Shown here: positions 8,191 to 20,391 of the stretch, in pieces
How positions within the stretch are numbered: the first letter of the stretch is position 1
Layout of the letters: every line of letters starts with the position of its first letter
Assembly (NCBI RefSeq): GCF_000013185.1
Contig: NC_007984.1
Span: 398,958-423,097 of the forward strand
DNA: 24,140 bases
DNA from: Baumannia cicadellinicola str. Hc (Homalodisca coagulata)
GTDB taxonomy: Bacteria; Pseudomonadota; Gammaproteobacteria; Enterobacterales; Enterobacteriaceae
Direction of reading: 5' to 3'
Made by a program: the position numbers and the translations under genes
Notes under the pieces: generated by a model
The model's input: only the letters and a program-made list of their open reading frames with translations
Database searches by the model: none
What the model was told of the DNA's origin: nothing

Positions 8191-8853
8191 ATGGTCATAC
8201 TTACAAAAGAAGCATCGATGGTACGTCAGGCGCTACTAGCAAATGGACTAGAACCTTTCCTACGAGGAGAGGAAAGACTAGGTATAGAAGCACGTAAACG
8301 TCGTATTGCTGCACATATGAAGAAAATTATGACGTTACTCAACTTAGATTTAGCGGATGATAGTTTAGCAAAAACACCCTATCGTATTGCTTACATGTAT
8401 ATAGAAGAAATATTTCCTGGCTTAGATTATGCTAATTTTCCACAAATTACCCTAATATCGAATAAAATGAAAGCTGATGAAATGGTTACAGTACGTAATA
8501 TAACTCTTACTAGTACTTGTGAACATCACTTTTTGATGATTGATGGTAAAGCTACCGTTTCTTATATACCAAAAAGTAACGTAATAGGTCTATCTAAGAT
8601 TAACCGTATAGTTCGTTTTTTTGCACAGCGTCCACAAGTTCAAGAACGACTTACACAACAAATTTTATTAGCATTACAAACTATTTTAGGTACAAATAAT
8701 GTAGCAGTATCTATATATGCTGTTCATTATTGCGTAAAAGCACGTGGTATTTGTGATAGTACGAGTACTACTACTACTACTTCATTAGGAGGAATATTTA
8801 AATCCAGCCAAAATACACGCCAGGAATTTTTGCGTACTATTAATCAAACATAA
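8191..8853 (+). CDS. folE: GTP cyclohydrolase I
   Basis: FolE converts GTP to 7,8-dihydroneopterin triphosphate, the first step of tetrahydrofolate synthesis. The 220-residue product aligns end to end with E. coli FolE (222). The zinc ligands are present: Cys110 and His113 in TSTCEHHF, and Cys181 in HYCVKARG. Other conserved blocks are [40 protein letters not shown] (residues 133-158) and [14 protein letters not shown]. Two changes stand out: SIYAVHYC has Tyr176 where the family has Asp or Glu, and ARGICD has Cys188 in place of Arg. A strong GGAGG lies unusually far (16 bp) from the ATG at 8191, but the N-terminus [11 protein letters not shown] matches E. coli MPSLSKEAALV. The gene is convergent with dcd. 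Confidence 0.97.
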   Translation: MVILTKEASMVRQALLANGLEPFLRGEERLGIEARKRRIAAHMKKIMTLLNLDLADDSLAKTPYRIAYMYIEEIFPGLDYANFPQITLISNKMKADEMVTVRNITLTSTCEHHFLMIDGKATVSYIPKSNVIGLSKINRIVRFFAQRPQVQERLTQQILLALQTILGTNNVAVSIYAVHYCVKARGICDSTSTTTTTSLGGIFKSSQNTRQEFLRTINQT

Positions 8854-8882
8854 TAATTAATTTATACCATCCTTTTATAAGG

Positions 8883-9464
8883 TTAATCTTGATCAATTCT
8901 GCTTGCAACAGCTCCCTGTTGGTAGCAATATTTAGCACTCTCACGTTTATGATATGGACGTGATGCTGGTCCACTGAGTAGTTCAAAGCTTAGTGCGGCA
9001 ATTAACATACCTGGACGTAGTCCTAGTGGTAACTTACCAGCATTATAAATTTCTAGTACAATTTTTCCTTGCCATCCAGGATCAATTCGTTGTGCAGTGA
9101 TATGCACCATTAGTCCAAGCCTTGCTAAGGAAGAACGACCATCTAGCCAACCAATTAAGTTATTAGGTAGTGTAATTGACTCCATAGTTACTGCTAAGGC
9201 TAGTTCTCCAGGATGAAGAAAAAATGTATCGTCTTCAGTTAATTGGATTTCATTACTCATAATGAGATTTATAGCATCAGTTACATTTTTTTTCGGTCCA
9301 CTTAAATCAACAAATGCTGTAGTATGACCGCGAAAAACCCTAAATTTATCGCCTAAAAGTATATCTACACTAGCACCGTTAATTCTTTCTATTGGTGGCC
9401 GTGGAATAATATCTAGTTTTTCTTCATCCATCCATAGTTCTATATCACTATCACATAATATCAT
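8883..9464 (-). CDS. dcd: dCTP deaminase
   Basis: Dcd deaminates dCTP to dUTP, the main source of dUMP for thymidylate synthesis in enterobacteria. The 193 residues equal E. coli Dcd in length, with no gaps. Landmarks are [15 protein letters not shown], the nucleotide-binding [15 protein letters not shown] block (Ser111, Arg115) and [16 protein letters not shown] with the catalytic Glu138. His125 of E. coli (TAHRID) is Gln here (TAQRID). The C-terminus [12 protein letters not shown], which closes over the substrate, is kept. The start is ATG at 9462-9464. It is convergent with folE (29 bp between stops) and divergent from metG. An 8-base T run lies within the gene near 9286 without breaking the frame. 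Confidence 0.97.
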
Positions 9465-9656
9465 GGTATATTTTCTCTATGCATAGTATAAATAGCATAA
9501 CAAGAATATGATTAATCTTAGTAACAATTTGTTAGATTATCATAAAACTTAATTATGATAATATTTTATATTCGTCGTGATAGTAATACGTAGGCTTATT
9601 TATCTTATCTTAATAAGCTATTATATGTTTTAATTTTGTTACAAATATAAATAATA

Positions 9657-11300
9657 ATGATACAAGTAGCCTCTAAAATTTTAGTAACCTGTGCATTACC
9701 ATACGCTAATGGTTCTCTCCATCTAGGCCATATGTTAGAACATATTCAAGCTGATATTTGGGTGCGTTATCAGCGAATCCGTGGTAAACAAGTGTATTTT
9801 ATTTGTGCTGATGATGCACATGGGACACCTATTATGCTGAAAGCAAAGCAATCAGGTATTACACCGGAAGCTATGATAAATAAAATTAATCAAGAACATC
9901 AGACTGATTTAGCGCAGTTTGAAATTAGCTATGATAATTATTACTCAACTCATAGTGATGAAAATCGTGAATTGGTCATATCTATCTATAATACACTAAA
10001 AGAAAATGGCTTAATCAAAAAGCGCATGATTTCTCAGTTATATGATCCCATACATAATATATTTTTACCTGATCGTTTTGTAAAAGGATACTGTCCAAGA
10101 TGTAAATTACCAGATCAGTATGGTGATAACTGTGAAATATGTGGTGCTACTTATCATCCCACTGATCTCATTGATCCAAAGTCAACGTTATCTGGTGTAA
10201 CACCAGTAATTTCAAAGTCAAAGCATCTATTTTTTGATTTACCGGTTTTCAGTGAAGTACTACGGGCATGGACCCGTTCTGGTGCACTACAAGAGCAAGT
10301 TGCTAATAAAATGCAGGAATGGTTCGATATGGGATTACAACAATGGGATATTTCCCGAGATGCACCCTATTTTGGTTTTGAAGTCCCAGATACACCTGGT
10401 AAATATTTTTATGTTTGGTTAGATGCACCTATCGGCTATATAGGTGCATTTAAAAATCTATGTAACAAACGTAATGATATTATTTTCGATGAATTTTGGC
10501 ACCTGAGTTCTAAGGCCGACCTATATCATTTTATAGGTAAAGACATTACATATTTTCACGGTATTTTCTGGCCTGCTATACTAGAAGGTAGTAAGTTACG
10601 TAAACCAACTAATTTATTCGTTCATGGTTATGTCACAATAAATGGGGCCAAAATGTCTAAATCACGGGGTACGTTGATTAAAGCTAGTACTTATCTTGCT
10701 CATTTAGACGCTAGCTATCTACGTTATTACTATGCAACAAAACTTTCATCAGATATTAATGATATCGATCTTAATTTCAATGATTTCGTTAACAGAGTAA
10801 ATGCAGATATTATCAATAAAGTTATTAACTTAGCAGCACGGAATGCTAGTTTCATACAAAAATATTTTGATAATAAGCTGTCTGCTACCATTGAAGATCA
10901 GTATTTATATGATTACTTTGTTACAGCCTCAGTATCTATTGGTGAAGCATTTAATAATCGCGAAACTAGCCGTGCTATTCGTGAAATTATGATACTCGCA
11001 GATCGAGCTAATGTTTATATTCATAAAAAAGAACCATGGGTAGTAGCTAAAAATAAGTACTATCAGCAAGATTTACATAATATTTGCTCGATGGGTATTA
11101 ATTTATTCCGCTTATTAATGACTTATCTACAACCAGTATTACCAAATTTAGCTATACAAGCAGAAGCATTTTTAAATACTAAGCTTAATTGGGATTCAAT
11201 GGTTATACCATTAACAAATCATAAAATTTCTCCATTTAAAACCTTACTTCAGCGTATTACACTTAGTCAAGTAAAAGCTATGATAGATGCTACACATTAA
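9657..11300 (+). CDS. metG: methionyl-tRNA synthetase (lacking the C-terminal dimerisation domain)
   Basis: MetG charges tRNA-Met, including the initiator, in the cytoplasm. This class I synthetase shows the HIGH motif as HLGH (residues 22-25), the zinc knuckle with Cys146, Cys149, Cys159 and Cys162, the ATP loop KMSKS at 332-336, and the alpha-helical anticodon-binding domain to about residue 547. E. coli MetG has about 677 residues. The missing C-terminal 130 correspond to the Trbp111-like tRNA-binding and dimerisation domain. The frame ends cleanly with TAA, and only 25 bp separate it from the convergent gnd, so no detached remnant can be hidden there. E. coli MetRS lacking this domain is a monomer that keeps activity, so this form is probably functional. 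Confidence 0.97.
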   Translation: MIQVASKILVTCALPYANGSLHLGHMLEHIQADIWVRYQRIRGKQVYFICADDAHGTPIMLKAKQSGITPEAMINKINQEHQTDLAQFEISYDNYYSTHSDENRELVISIYNTLKENGLIKKRMISQLYDPIHNIFLPDRFVKGYCPRCKLPDQYGDNCEICGATYHPTDLIDPKSTLSGVTPVISKSKHLFFDLPVFSEVLRAWTRSGALQEQVANKMQEWFDMGLQQWDISRDAPYFGFEVPDTPGKYFYVWLDAPIGYIGAFKNLCNKRNDIIFDEFWHLSSKADLYHFIGKDITYFHGIFWPAILEGSKLRKPTNLFVHGYVTINGAKMSKSRGTLIKASTYLAHLDASYLRYYYATKLSSDINDIDLNFNDFVNRVNADIINKVINLAARNASFIQKYFDNKLSATIEDQYLYDYFVTASVSIGEAFNNRETSRAIREIMILADRANVYIHKKEPWVVAKNKYYQQDLHNICSMGINLFRLLMTYLQPVLPNLAIQAEAFLNTKLNWDSMVIPLTNHKISPFKTLLQRITLSQVKAMIDATH

Positions 11301-11311
11301 TATCAATATAT

Positions 11312-11326
11312 ACTCTATTTTAGAGT
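11312..11326. terminator. hairpin between convergent metG and gnd
   Basis: ACTCTA-TTT-TAGAGT is a perfect 6-bp stem-loop in the 25-bp space between the metG and gnd stops; its last base is the first base of the gnd stop triplet. It could end both transcripts, but there is no strong T tract on either side. Confidence 0.3.
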
Positions 11327-12732
11327 TACGTTAGCCATTCAGTATGGAAAATACCCTCTTTATCGATACGCTTATAGGTATGTGCTCCAAAGTAATCACG
11401 CTGTGCTTGAATTAAATTAGCTGGCAACATCAGCGAACGGTAACTATCGTAGTAGGTAATAGCTGCAGATAAAGTTGGTACTGGAATACCATTATGAATA
11501 GCATGAGTCACAACTTCACGTAAAGCCTGATGATAATCATTAGCCTTTGCTTTGAAATAAGGTGATAATAAAAGATTAGTAATAAAAGTATTTTGGGTGT
11601 AAGCATCAGTTATGTTCTGTAAGAACTGGGCACGAATAATACATCCAGAACGGAATATTTTAGCAATATCGCCATAATTTAGATTCCAGTTAAATTTAGC
11701 TGATGCAGCTTTGAGCTGCGAAAAACCTTGAGCATAAGAAATGATTTTACCTAAATATAGTGCTCGACGCATATTTTCAATAAATGCTGGTTTATCAATA
11801 CTGAAGTATTTTGTTGTTGGGCCTTTGAGTACTTTACTAGCACAAATTCTCTGCTGTTTTAACGATGATAAATACCGGGCAAAAACCGCAGTAGTAATTA
11901 AGTTTAGTGGTTCTCCTAGATCTAGTGCACTTTGGCTAGTCCATTTACCTGTCTCTTTATGAGTAGCTTCATCGGCGATAACATCGATCAAATATTTACC
12001 TGTGATATCTTTCTGAGTAAAGATCTTATGGGTAATATCCATAAGATAGCTACTTAACTCACCTTGATTCCACTCGTAAAAAATATTTGCTAATTCATCA
12101 TTATTCATACCAAGTATTATTTTTAATAAAGCATAAGTTTCTGCAATAAGTTGCATATCGCCATATTCAATACCGTTATGAACCATTTTTACATAGTGTC
12201 CGGAACCATCAGGACCAATATAAGCAACACATGCTTCACCATTAGCACGAGCAGCAATTGTTTCGAAAATAGGTGATATAAAATTATAAGCTTCTTTCTG
12301 ACCACCAGGCATAATTGAAGGTCCTTTCAGTGCACCTTCTTCGCCACCAGAAATACCTGTGCCTATGAAATAAAAACCATCTTTTGATAGCTCTTGGTTT
12401 CTACGTATAGTATCATGATAAAAAGAATTACCACCGTCAATCAGAATATCTCCTTTATCGATAAAGGATTTTAGTGCATTAATTGTTTGATCTGTTGCTT
12501 CTCCTGCTTTTACCATTAACAAAATACGACGTGGTTTTTCTAGTGAATTAATAAATTCTCTGAGTGAAAAATAAGGAAAAAGATTAATCCCAGGATTTTC
12601 TGCCATGACATGTTCAGTTTTTTCTCGTGAACGATTAAAAATCGATACCCGAAAGCCATTTTTTGCCATATTAAGTGCTAAATTACGCCCCATTACCGCC
12701 ATACCAACTACACCAATCTGTTGTCTTAGCAT
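11326..12732 (-). CDS. gnd: 6-phosphogluconate dehydrogenase (decarboxylating)
   Basis: Gnd oxidises 6-phosphogluconate to ribulose 5-phosphate, CO2 and NADPH in the pentose phosphate pathway. From the ATG at 12730-12732 the product has 468 residues, the same as E. coli. It begins [21 protein letters not shown], with the NADP-binding Rossmann motif. The substrate block [17 protein letters not shown], the catalytic region [21 protein letters not shown] and the C-terminal [20 protein letters not shown] are intact. AGGAG seven bases before this ATG fixes the start; a GTG eight codons upstream has no support from homology. The gene follows hisI by about 200 bp on the same strand, whereas I recall gnd facing his in E. 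coli. Ribose phosphate from this pathway can feed PRPP for HisG. Confidence 0.97.
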   Translation of the reverse strand: MLRQQIGVVGMAVMGRNLALNMAKNGFRVSIFNRSREKTEHVMAENPGINLFPYFSLREFINSLEKPRRILLMVKAGEATDQTINALKSFIDKGDILIDGGNSFYHDTIRRNQELSKDGFYFIGTGISGGEEGALKGPSIMPGGQKEAYNFISPIFETIAARANGEACVAYIGPDGSGHYVKMVHNGIEYGDMQLIAETYALLKIILGMNNDELANIFYEWNQGELSSYLMDITHKIFTQKDITGKYLIDVIADEATHKETGKWTSQSALDLGEPLNLITTAVFARYLSSLKQQRICASKVLKGPTTKYFSIDKPAFIENMRRALYLGKIISYAQGFSQLKAASAKFNWNLNYGDIAKIFRSGCIIRAQFLQNITDAYTQNTFITNLLLSPYFKAKANDYHQALREVVTHAIHNGIPVPTLSAAITYYDSYRSLMLPANLIQAQRDYFGAHTYKRIDKEGIFHTEWLT

Positions 12733-12739
12733 TAAGAGA

Positions 12740-12744
12740 CTCCT
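12740..12744 (-). promoter_or_regulatory. gnd ribosome binding site that fixes the start
   Basis: AGGAG on the minus strand lies seven bases before the ATG at 12732 and downstream of the alternative GTG at 12756. It therefore favours the 468-residue form, which also matches the E. coli length. Confidence 0.7.
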
Positions 12745-12934
12745 ATTTATTTCCACTTTTACATAAAAAGATCAGTAATTTAATGAAATTAGTTGGAAGA
12801 TAATCTTCCGTAATTATTGATAAATTATCAAAAAGTTTTACATTAAATATGCAATGAGAAATAACAGCTATTTAATATTCTATAACCTTGTTTATTTTGC
12901 ATTTTGCAAATTTTATTAATTAAATTACTCCTGA

Positions 12935-13551
12935 TTAAGGAGAATCACTTAAGTGTCGTTCACGTAACTTAGCGATAACTTGACTAAAATCTACTTGTTG
13001 ATCTAAAAGTAAAATAAGAAGATGATATACTAGATCTGCAGCTTCATTAATTAGTTCTGACTGGTTTTGTACTATTCCAGCTATAGCTGTTTCTATAGCC
13101 TCTTCACCGACTTTTTGTGCAATGCGTTTGGTACTACTATTATATAATCTAGCAGTATAAGAATTTGTAGGATCAAGATTTTTACGTTGACAAAGTAATT
13201 TTTCTAAGGAATAAAGAAAACTAAAATTACTAATAGCAGGATGAAAACAGCTACTCATGCCATTATGACAAGTTGGGCCTAAAGGATAAGCTAAAATTAG
13301 TAAAGTATCGTTATCGCAGTCTAGGTATAAGCTCATCACCTGTAGGTAATTCCCTGAACTTTCTCCTTTAGTCCATAAACGTTGCTTACTACGTGAGTAG
13401 AAAGTTACCTTACCTGTCTGTTCTGTAGCTTTTAATGCATTCGCATTCATATATCCCATCATTAGCACTTCACCAGATATGGAATGCTGAATAATCACTG
13501 GCATTATATTACCATTTTTCTGCCAATTAATATCTTGGAATTGTTTTTCAG

Positions 13552-13558
<7 letters not shown>
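12935..13558 (-). CDS. hisI: bifunctional phosphoribosyl-AMP cyclohydrolase / phosphoribosyl-ATP pyrophosphatase
   Basis: This fused enzyme carries out steps 2 and 3 of histidine synthesis, hydrolysing PR-ATP to PR-AMP and opening its ring. The 207-residue protein (E. coli 203) has an N-terminal cyclohydrolase domain with [16 protein letters not shown], the metal-binding DCDNDTLL and [12 protein letters not shown]. The C-terminal pyrophosphatase domain has [13 protein letters not shown] and [17 protein letters not shown] with its helical acidic metal site. The ATG overlaps the end of hisF by 7 nt, and an AAGGAG inside hisF lies 13 bases before it. It is the last gene of the his operon; the next gene downstream is gnd after a 202-bp AT-rich gap. 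Confidence 0.97.
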
Positions 13559-15648
<2,090 letters not shown>

Positions 15649-15652
<4 letters not shown>

Positions 15653-16719
15653 GATAGTACTCCTTTTGAGCTAGGTAAAACATTGCTTTCAACGCATATT
15701 GCCTGACGTAGAGCTCGCCCAAAAACTTTAAATAGGCTTTCTACTCTATGATGATCATTTTTGCCTTCCGTTTTTAAATATAGTGTACAAGCCATAGCAT
15801 AGGATAATGAGCGGAAGAAATGTTCAACCATTTCGGTACTCATATCACCTACTTTTTGATAACTATATTCTGCTGTGTATTCGAGGAATGGTCGGCCCGA
15901 TAGATCTATTACACAACGTGCTAAACATTCGTCCATAGGTAATAAAAAACCAAAGCGGTTAATACCATGTTTATCACCAAGCCCTTGTTTTAGTGCTGTT
16001 CCTAGTGCAATTGCAGTATCTTCAATAGTATGGTGATCATCAATATATAAATCGCCCTTAACTTCAATTGTCATGCATAATCCACTATGAGTAGCAATCT
16101 GCTCTAACATATGATCAAAGAAATTAATACCTGTATTAATCTTACTCGGAGCTTCTCTATCTAGCCATACCTCAACGTTTATCGATGTTTCCTTTGTTAT
16201 ACGTTTAACATGTGCGTATCGATTAAGACTGGTTAAATAATTACATATTGCTTGCCAATTCATAGTGTTACGATTATAACGTAAACTATTAATGCCCATA
16301 TTATATGCTAATTTTATATCAGTTTCTCTATCACCAATTACATAACTCTTGGTTCTATCTATTTTATTACCTACTAACCATGGTGCAACTAAAGCTATTC
16401 CTGGTTTTCGGCAATGGCATTTATCTTTTGCTAAATGTGGACAAATTAATACTTGATCAAAAAAAATATTCTGTGATTTAAAAATCTGCATCATCAAATT
16501 ATGTGGACGATCGAAATCCTCTTGAGGAAAACTAGATGTACCAAGACCATCCTGGTTGCTAACCATAACTAATTGAAAATTAGCTTGTTGTAAGATGAGT
16601 AATGCGTTAATAACATATGGTTCTAGCACCAACTTTTCTATTCTATCAATCTGAAAATTATCAAGTGGTTCGTTGATAAGGGTTCCATCTCTATCGATAA
16701 ATAAAACTTTTTTGCTCAC
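15649..16719 (-). CDS. hisB: bifunctional histidinol-phosphatase / imidazoleglycerol-phosphate dehydratase
   Basis: HisB catalyses two separate steps: dehydration of imidazole glycerol phosphate and, later, removal of phosphate from histidinol phosphate. The N-terminal HAD phosphatase has the nucleophile motif FIDRDGTLI (Asp9, Asp11) and a zinc loop with Cys93, His95, Cys101 and Cys103. The dehydratase from about residue 168 has [15 protein letters not shown], the [12 protein letters not shown] block and [10 protein letters not shown], which carry the metal-binding His and Glu. The start is GTG at 16717-16719, giving 356 residues (E. coli 355) and the expected N-terminus. An ATG 21 codons upstream would overlap hisC and adds residues unlike the family. 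The end overlaps hisH (ATGA). Confidence 0.97.
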
Positions 16720-16724
16720 TACTA

Positions 16725-17807
16725 TTACTCCTTGTGAGAAACTAATGTTAGTGCCTGAAGTGCTGTAAGCAAATTTTGACATTCTAAGCTAGTTCCAATA
16801 GTAATGCGCAGACAGTTAGCTAATCCTATTTGTTGGTTTTGATCACGTAAAATAGTACCCTTCTTCCATAGAGATTGAAACACATGATAATTTGGATGAA
16901 AACGTACTAATAAATAGTTAGTCACACTTGGAAAGACAACACTAACGCAAGAACATTCAGCTAATTGCTGTATTAGCCAATTTCTATTAATGTCAATATT
17001 AGCTACCCGACGTTTAGTTTGGTGTATACCTTTGGTGCTTAATGCTTGTTTAGCAATATCTACTACTGGTCGCGATATCGGATAAGGTGCTATAACTTTT
17101 AGTAGCAGTTTAATTATATCAGGATTTGCAAGAATAAAACCACAGCGTAAGCCAGCTAAGGCAAAAGCCTTAGATAAAGTTCGTAGAATTACTAGGTGTG
17201 GATAATGATTAATCCAGCTAGATATGCTAGCTGTAGGATAAAAATCAATGTATGCTTCATCTACTACTAGTATGGTCCTACCATGAGTTATATCTAGTAA
17301 TTGGCGTATATCAGACGGATTAATAATATTACCCGTAGGATTATTTGGATGACAAATATAAATTAATTTTACACAATCTAATTGAGCATAAATGGTATCT
17401 AAGTCCAGCTGCCAATTGTCAAGTGCCTGAATAGCACAATATGCTACCCCGAAAGTTTCGGCACTAACGCGGTACATGCCGTATGTTGGAGGACAAAATA
17501 AAATTTTATCTTTACTTGGTTCACAAAAAGTACGAATTAATAGTTCAATTCCTTCATCTGCACCACGGCAAGCAAGAACTTGGTTCGGTTGTACTCCAGC
17601 ATAAGCTGCATAACTATTAAGAAGTTCTTGAGGTTGACAATCTGGATATCGGTTGAGATTACTACTACGTAGCATATAAAATGTAGGTTGTGGATATTCA
17701 TTAGCGTTCAACCAAATATTACCTTGACTACCCCCGCCTATCCTACGGGCAGATTGATAAGGTTCTAACGTTAATACATTAGTCCTAGCTAAATTTAAGA
17801 TACTCAT
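16725..17807 (-). CDS. hisC: histidinol-phosphate aminotransferase
   Basis: HisC is a PLP-dependent class I/II aminotransferase that makes histidinol phosphate from imidazole acetol phosphate and glutamate. The 360-residue product (E. coli 356) has the PLP lysine in [16 protein letters not shown] (Lys213), Asp183 in VVDEAYIDF, Asn156 in HPNNPTGN and the N-terminal NANEYP substrate block. The ATG at 17805-17807 overlaps the hisD stop by 4 nt (ATGA), with AAAGGAA just upstream. Its last two codons form the hisB ribosome site. In a reduced genome it and AspC may be among the few transaminases left, so broader use is possible but not shown. Confidence 0.98.
   Translation of the reverse strand: MSILNLARTNVLTLEPYQSARRIGGGSQGNIWLNANEYPQPTFYMLRSSNLNRYPDCQPQELLNSYAAYAGVQPNQVLACRGADEGIELLIRTFCEPSKDKILFCPPTYGMYRVSAETFGVAYCAIQALDNWQLDLDTIYAQLDCVKLIYICHPNNPTGNIINPSDIRQLLDITHGRTILVVDEAYIDFYPTASISSWINHYPHLVILRTLSKAFALAGLRCGFILANPDIIKLLLKVIAPYPISRPVVDIAKQALSTKGIHQTKRRVANIDINRNWLIQQLAECSCVSVVFPSVTNYLLVRFHPNYHVFQSLWKKGTILRDQNQQIGLANCLRITIGTSLECQNLLTALQALTLVSHKE
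16728..16733 (-). promoter_or_regulatory. hisB ribosome binding site formed by the last two hisC codons
   Basis: AAGGAG encodes the final Lys-Glu of HisC and sits eight bases before the hisB GTG, so it acts as both coding sequence and ribosome site. It supports GTG 16719 over the upstream ATG at 16782. Confidence 0.7.
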
Positions 17808-19117
17808 GATAGTTCCTTTAGCATATTAACACGTAATGTTACGGCATTTTTGTGCGCTGTTAGCTGTTCTGCCTGCGCTAGCGTTTCGATAGTTGATGCC
17901 AATAATAATAACCCCTGAGGAGTTAAATTTTGCACCGTAATACGCTTTTGAAAATCAGCTACACTAATACCAGAATAGGTTTTGGTATAACCATAGGTAG
18001 GTAGTACATGATTAGTACCAGATGCATAATCACCAGCTGATTCAGGTGACCAATAACCAAGGAAGATTGATCCAGCATTGGTAATATGTGTTAGCCATTT
18101 GTCTGCATTACATGTTTGGATAATTAGATGCTCAGGACCATAACTATTACTAATAGCTATACCTTCAGCTAAATGATCTACAATAATAAGTTTAGTATTA
18201 GCCAGAGCTTGGCGAGCAATTGCCGCACGGGGTAAATTTTTTAGCTGAATATCTATTTCTAACGCTACCTGCTCCGCTATTTTAATATCATTAGTAAGTA
18301 ATATTACATGAGAATCAGGACCATGTTCTGCTTGAGAAAGTAGATCAGCTGCTATAAAAGAAGGATAAGCATTACTGTCTGCGATAACAATTATCTCAGA
18401 AGGACCAGCTTGCATATCAACTGCTACACCATTTAGTTTTTGGCTAATTTGGCGTTTCGCTTCGGTTACCCAAGCATTCCCTGGACCAAAAATTTTATCT
18501 ACATGAGTAATTGACTGAGTACCAAATCCCATAGCAGCGATAGCTTGTGCACCACCTACTTGGTAAATTTCATGTACACCACATAATTGTGCTACATATA
18601 AAATTTCATCCGCTATAGGAGGTGGTGAACAAACAATAATCCTTTTACACCCTGCGATATTTGCTGGAATAGCTAACATCATTACTGTAGAAAACAAGGG
18701 TGCTAATCCTCCAGGGATATATAATCCTACTGATGTAATAGGCTTAGTTAACTGGCGACAGTTAACTCCTGGTTGAGTTTCTAGGTCAATATCTGGGCAC
18801 TTTTGAGCACGATGGAACCGATTAATATTTGTTAATGCTATTGTGATAGCCTGTTTAACATCTGGAGCTATTCTACTAGAAGCTAAGGCTATATTTTTTT
18901 CTGTTATGCGTAATTGTGGAGTATGTATGCCATCGAATTGCAGGTTAAAATTACGGAGAGCACGATCACCTGTTTGACAAACCTGTGTTAGTATTTCGTT
19001 TACAGTAGAAATAACGTTTTCTGATATACTTAAGGCTGGACGAGCCAATAACATTGCTTGCTGTTCGGTATTATAATCATGCCAGCGTACAAGCATCGAT
19101 AAAGGAGAATTAATCAT
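17804..19117 (-). CDS. hisD: histidinol dehydrogenase
   Basis: HisD oxidises histidinol to histidine in two NAD-dependent steps, ending the pathway. The 437-residue protein (E. coli 434) has the NAD region [17 protein letters not shown], the family signature around [11 protein letters not shown] with [12 protein letters not shown] (zinc Gln and His), the catalytic Glu-His pair in [10 protein letters not shown], the zinc Asp in [11 protein letters not shown] and the zinc His in [10 protein letters not shown]. The signature reads DMQAGPSE where DMPAGPSE is usual, at a position the family pattern allows to vary. The ATG at 19115-19117 starts three bases after the hisG stop. A second ATG at 19094-19096 has no ribosome site and is less likely. 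Confidence 0.97.
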   Translation of the reverse strand: MINSPLSMLVRWHDYNTEQQAMLLARPALSISENVISTVNEILTQVCQTGDRALRNFNLQFDGIHTPQLRITEKNIALASSRIAPDVKQAITIALTNINRFHRAQKCPDIDLETQPGVNCRQLTKPITSVGLYIPGGLAPLFSTVMMLAIPANIAGCKRIIVCSPPPIADEILYVAQLCGVHEIYQVGGAQAIAAMGFGTQSITHVDKIFGPGNAWVTEAKRQISQKLNGVAVDMQAGPSEIIVIADSNAYPSFIAADLLSQAEHGPDSHVILLTNDIKIAEQVALEIDIQLKNLPRAAIARQALANTKLIIVDHLAEGIAISNSYGPEHLIIQTCNADKWLTHITNAGSIFLGYWSPESAGDYASGTNHVLPTYGYTKTYSGISVADFQKRITVQNLTPQGLLLLASTIETLAQAEQLTAHKNAVTLRVNMLKELS

Positions 19118-19120
19118 TAC

Positions 19121-20020
19121 TTATTCCATCATTTTTTCAATGGGTAGTACTAGAATAGAACGTGCACCAAGAGCTTTTAAGTTTTCCATAGTTTCCCAAA
19201 AAAGTGTTTCACGGCTAACCATATGCATGACTACTAAGTTATGATCGCTAGCCAATGGCAGTACTGTAGGACGTTCTGCTCCTGGTAATAAACTAATAAT
19301 ATTATCTAGTCGTTCTGTTGGTGCGTGCATCATAATATATTTAGATTCACGAGCTTGAATTACACCCTGAATACGGATCATTAATTTATCTACTAGTGCT
19401 TGTTTTGAAAGTGAAAGTTCTCCATCACGCTGAATCAAATAAGCTTTAGAACGATAAATTACTTCAACTTCTCGCAATCCATTTGCTTCAAGAGTAGCTC
19501 CGGTAGATACTAAATCACATATTGCATCTGCTAAACCAGCTCTTGGTGCTACTTCTACTGAACCATTTAATAAACATGATTTAAAACTAATACCTAATTT
19601 ATCTAGGTATTGCTTTAGTAGATGAGGGTAAGAAGTAGCTATACGTTTATTTTGCAAACATTTTGGACCATTCCATGCTTGATCTATGGGCAATGCTATT
19701 GATAACCTACAGGTACCAAAATCTAATCGGCGTAGAGTAACATAACGTGGATTTTCACCTTGAGCGCGACGTGTCAGCAACTCTTCTTCTAGTACATTTT
19801 GGCCTATAATTCCTAAATCTACAACACTGTCTAATACTAGGCCTGGAATATCATCATCACGTACCCGCATAATATCGATAGGCATGTTTTCAGCAAATGC
19901 TAATAATCTTTGCTGTTGTAAATGGATTTTAATTCCGCATTTTTCGAGTAATTGCTGAGATTCTTTGCTTAGTCTACCGGATTTCTGCATTGCGATCCGT
20001 AATCGTGATTTTTCTACCAT
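19121..20020 (-). CDS. hisG: ATP phosphoribosyltransferase (long form)
   Basis: HisG joins ATP and PRPP to PR-ATP, the first and feedback-controlled step. The 299 residues equal the E. coli long form, which needs no HisZ partner. Landmarks are [10 protein letters not shown] at the N-terminus, [19 protein letters not shown], and the PRPP-binding [18 protein letters not shown] (residues 165-182). The C-terminal ACT-like regulatory domain (about 225-299) is complete, so histidine inhibition could persist. The ATG at 20018-20020 follows AGGA at a short distance of about 5 bases. It is the first gene of the operon. Upstream I see no leader peptide with a run of His codons. Confidence 0.98.
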   Translation of the reverse strand: MVEKSRLRIAMQKSGRLSKESQQLLEKCGIKIHLQQQRLLAFAENMPIDIMRVRDDDIPGLVLDSVVDLGIIGQNVLEEELLTRRAQGENPRYVTLRRLDFGTCRLSIALPIDQAWNGPKCLQNKRIATSYPHLLKQYLDKLGISFKSCLLNGSVEVAPRAGLADAICDLVSTGATLEANGLREVEVIYRSKAYLIQRDGELSLSKQALVDKLMIRIQGVIQARESKYIMMHAPTERLDNIISLLPGAERPTVLPLASDHNLVVMHMVSRETLFWETMENLKALGARSILVLPIEKMME

Positions 20021-20036
20021 TATATCCTATGCCCTA

Positions 20037-20051
20037 AGTTAATGATTAACT
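20037..20051. repeat. palindrome just upstream of the hisG ribosome site
   Basis: AGTTAAT-G-ATTAACT is a perfect 7-bp inverted repeat around one centre base, 17 bp before the hisG ATG. It could be an operator or a leader structure, or a chance A/T palindrome. Confidence 0.25.
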
Positions 20052-20066
20052 ACCTCAACAAATCTC

Positions 20067-20091
20067 GGGAAATAACTTCCTCTGCTTTCCC
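20067..20091 (-). promoter_or_regulatory. hisG leader segment with two exclusive pairings
   Basis: GGGAAA (20067-20072) can pair with TTTCCC (20086-20091) across 13 nt, or its GGAA can pair with the inner TTCC (20077-20080) across 5 nt. The two folds exclude each other, as in attenuators, and the patch is GC-richer than its surroundings. No His codons or T tract accompany it, so regulation is speculative. Confidence 0.2.
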
Positions 20092-20164
20092 ATATTTATG
20101 AATTAATAAAATTATTTTTTTTATATAAATAAAACGTATTATATAATGTTTAATACAAGTAGAT

Positions 20165-20178
20165 TTATTGATCAATAA
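20165..20178. repeat. 14-bp perfect palindrome in the hisG-gloC gap
   Basis: TTATTGATCAATAA is a perfect palindrome with no spacer, about 145 bp upstream of hisG. It has the shape of a dimeric-regulator site, but no known box is matched exactly. Confidence 0.25.
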
Positions 20179-20324
20179 GTAAATATCATTATTTAACCTA
20201 ACGATATTTATTGAATAGTGCAACATTTTTTCTTGCAAAAAGTAAGAAGTAGTTAACATAAAAGAAATCGAATATTTTAACTGCTTAATCTAAAATTGGG
20301 TTATAAGTAAGATAGAGAAGACAG

Positions 20325-20359
20325 AAAAATATATTGAATGTTATTCAATATATTTTTTT
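20325..20359. terminator. 15-bp hairpin with T tracts on both strands
   Basis: A perfect 15-bp stem (20325-20339 with 20343-20357) has a GTT loop. The right arm merges into seven T's (20353-20359), and the left arm starts with five A's, so the structure resembles an intrinsic terminator on either strand. The stem is almost all A/T (one G:C pair). It lies in the middle of a divergent gap, where neither hisG nor gloC needs a terminator. Confidence 0.45.
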
Positions 20360-20385
20360 GATAAAATAAGTACTACTAATAAAAT
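20358..20385 (+). promoter_or_regulatory. candidate sigma-70 promoter inside the hisG-gloC gap
   Basis: TTGATA (20358-20363) and TAAAAT (20380-20385), each five of six to consensus, are separated by 16 bp. Transcription would start near 20392 and run toward gloC. A/T-rich DNA yields such pairs by chance, so this is a candidate only. Confidence 0.3.
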
Positions 20386-20391
20386 AGTAGC

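Noticed and set aside
9080..9100. Dcd Gln125 in place of E. coli His125
   Set aside because: Other dCTP deaminases also differ at this site, and Ser111, Arg115 and Glu138 are intact.
12733..12756. GTG start giving gnd eight extra residues
   Set aside because: The ATG at 12732 has AGGAG seven bases upstream and gives exactly the E. coli length; the extra residues have no homology.
12795..12831. Two small inverted repeats in the hisI-gnd gap (GGAAGA/TCTTCC and TTGATAA/TTATCAA)
   Set aside because: Stems are short, loops are one to three bases and no T tract follows, so I would not call a terminator of the his operon from them.
16720..16782. Upstream ATG giving hisB 21 extra residues
   Set aside because: It would overlap hisC by about 58 nt and adds residues unlike the family. 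The GTG at 16719 has AAGGAG eight bases upstream and matches the E. coli N-terminus.
18380..18430. HisD signature DMQAGPSE instead of DMPAGPSE
   Set aside because: The altered position is variable in the family pattern, and all zinc and catalytic residues are present, so it is not evidence of lost function.
20050..20259. Minus-strand frame of 69 codons upstream of hisG
   Set aside because: Composition is dominated by Ile, Lys, Leu and Tyr as expected from A/T-rich noncoding DNA; there is no ribosome site, no family resemblance and no His-codon run.
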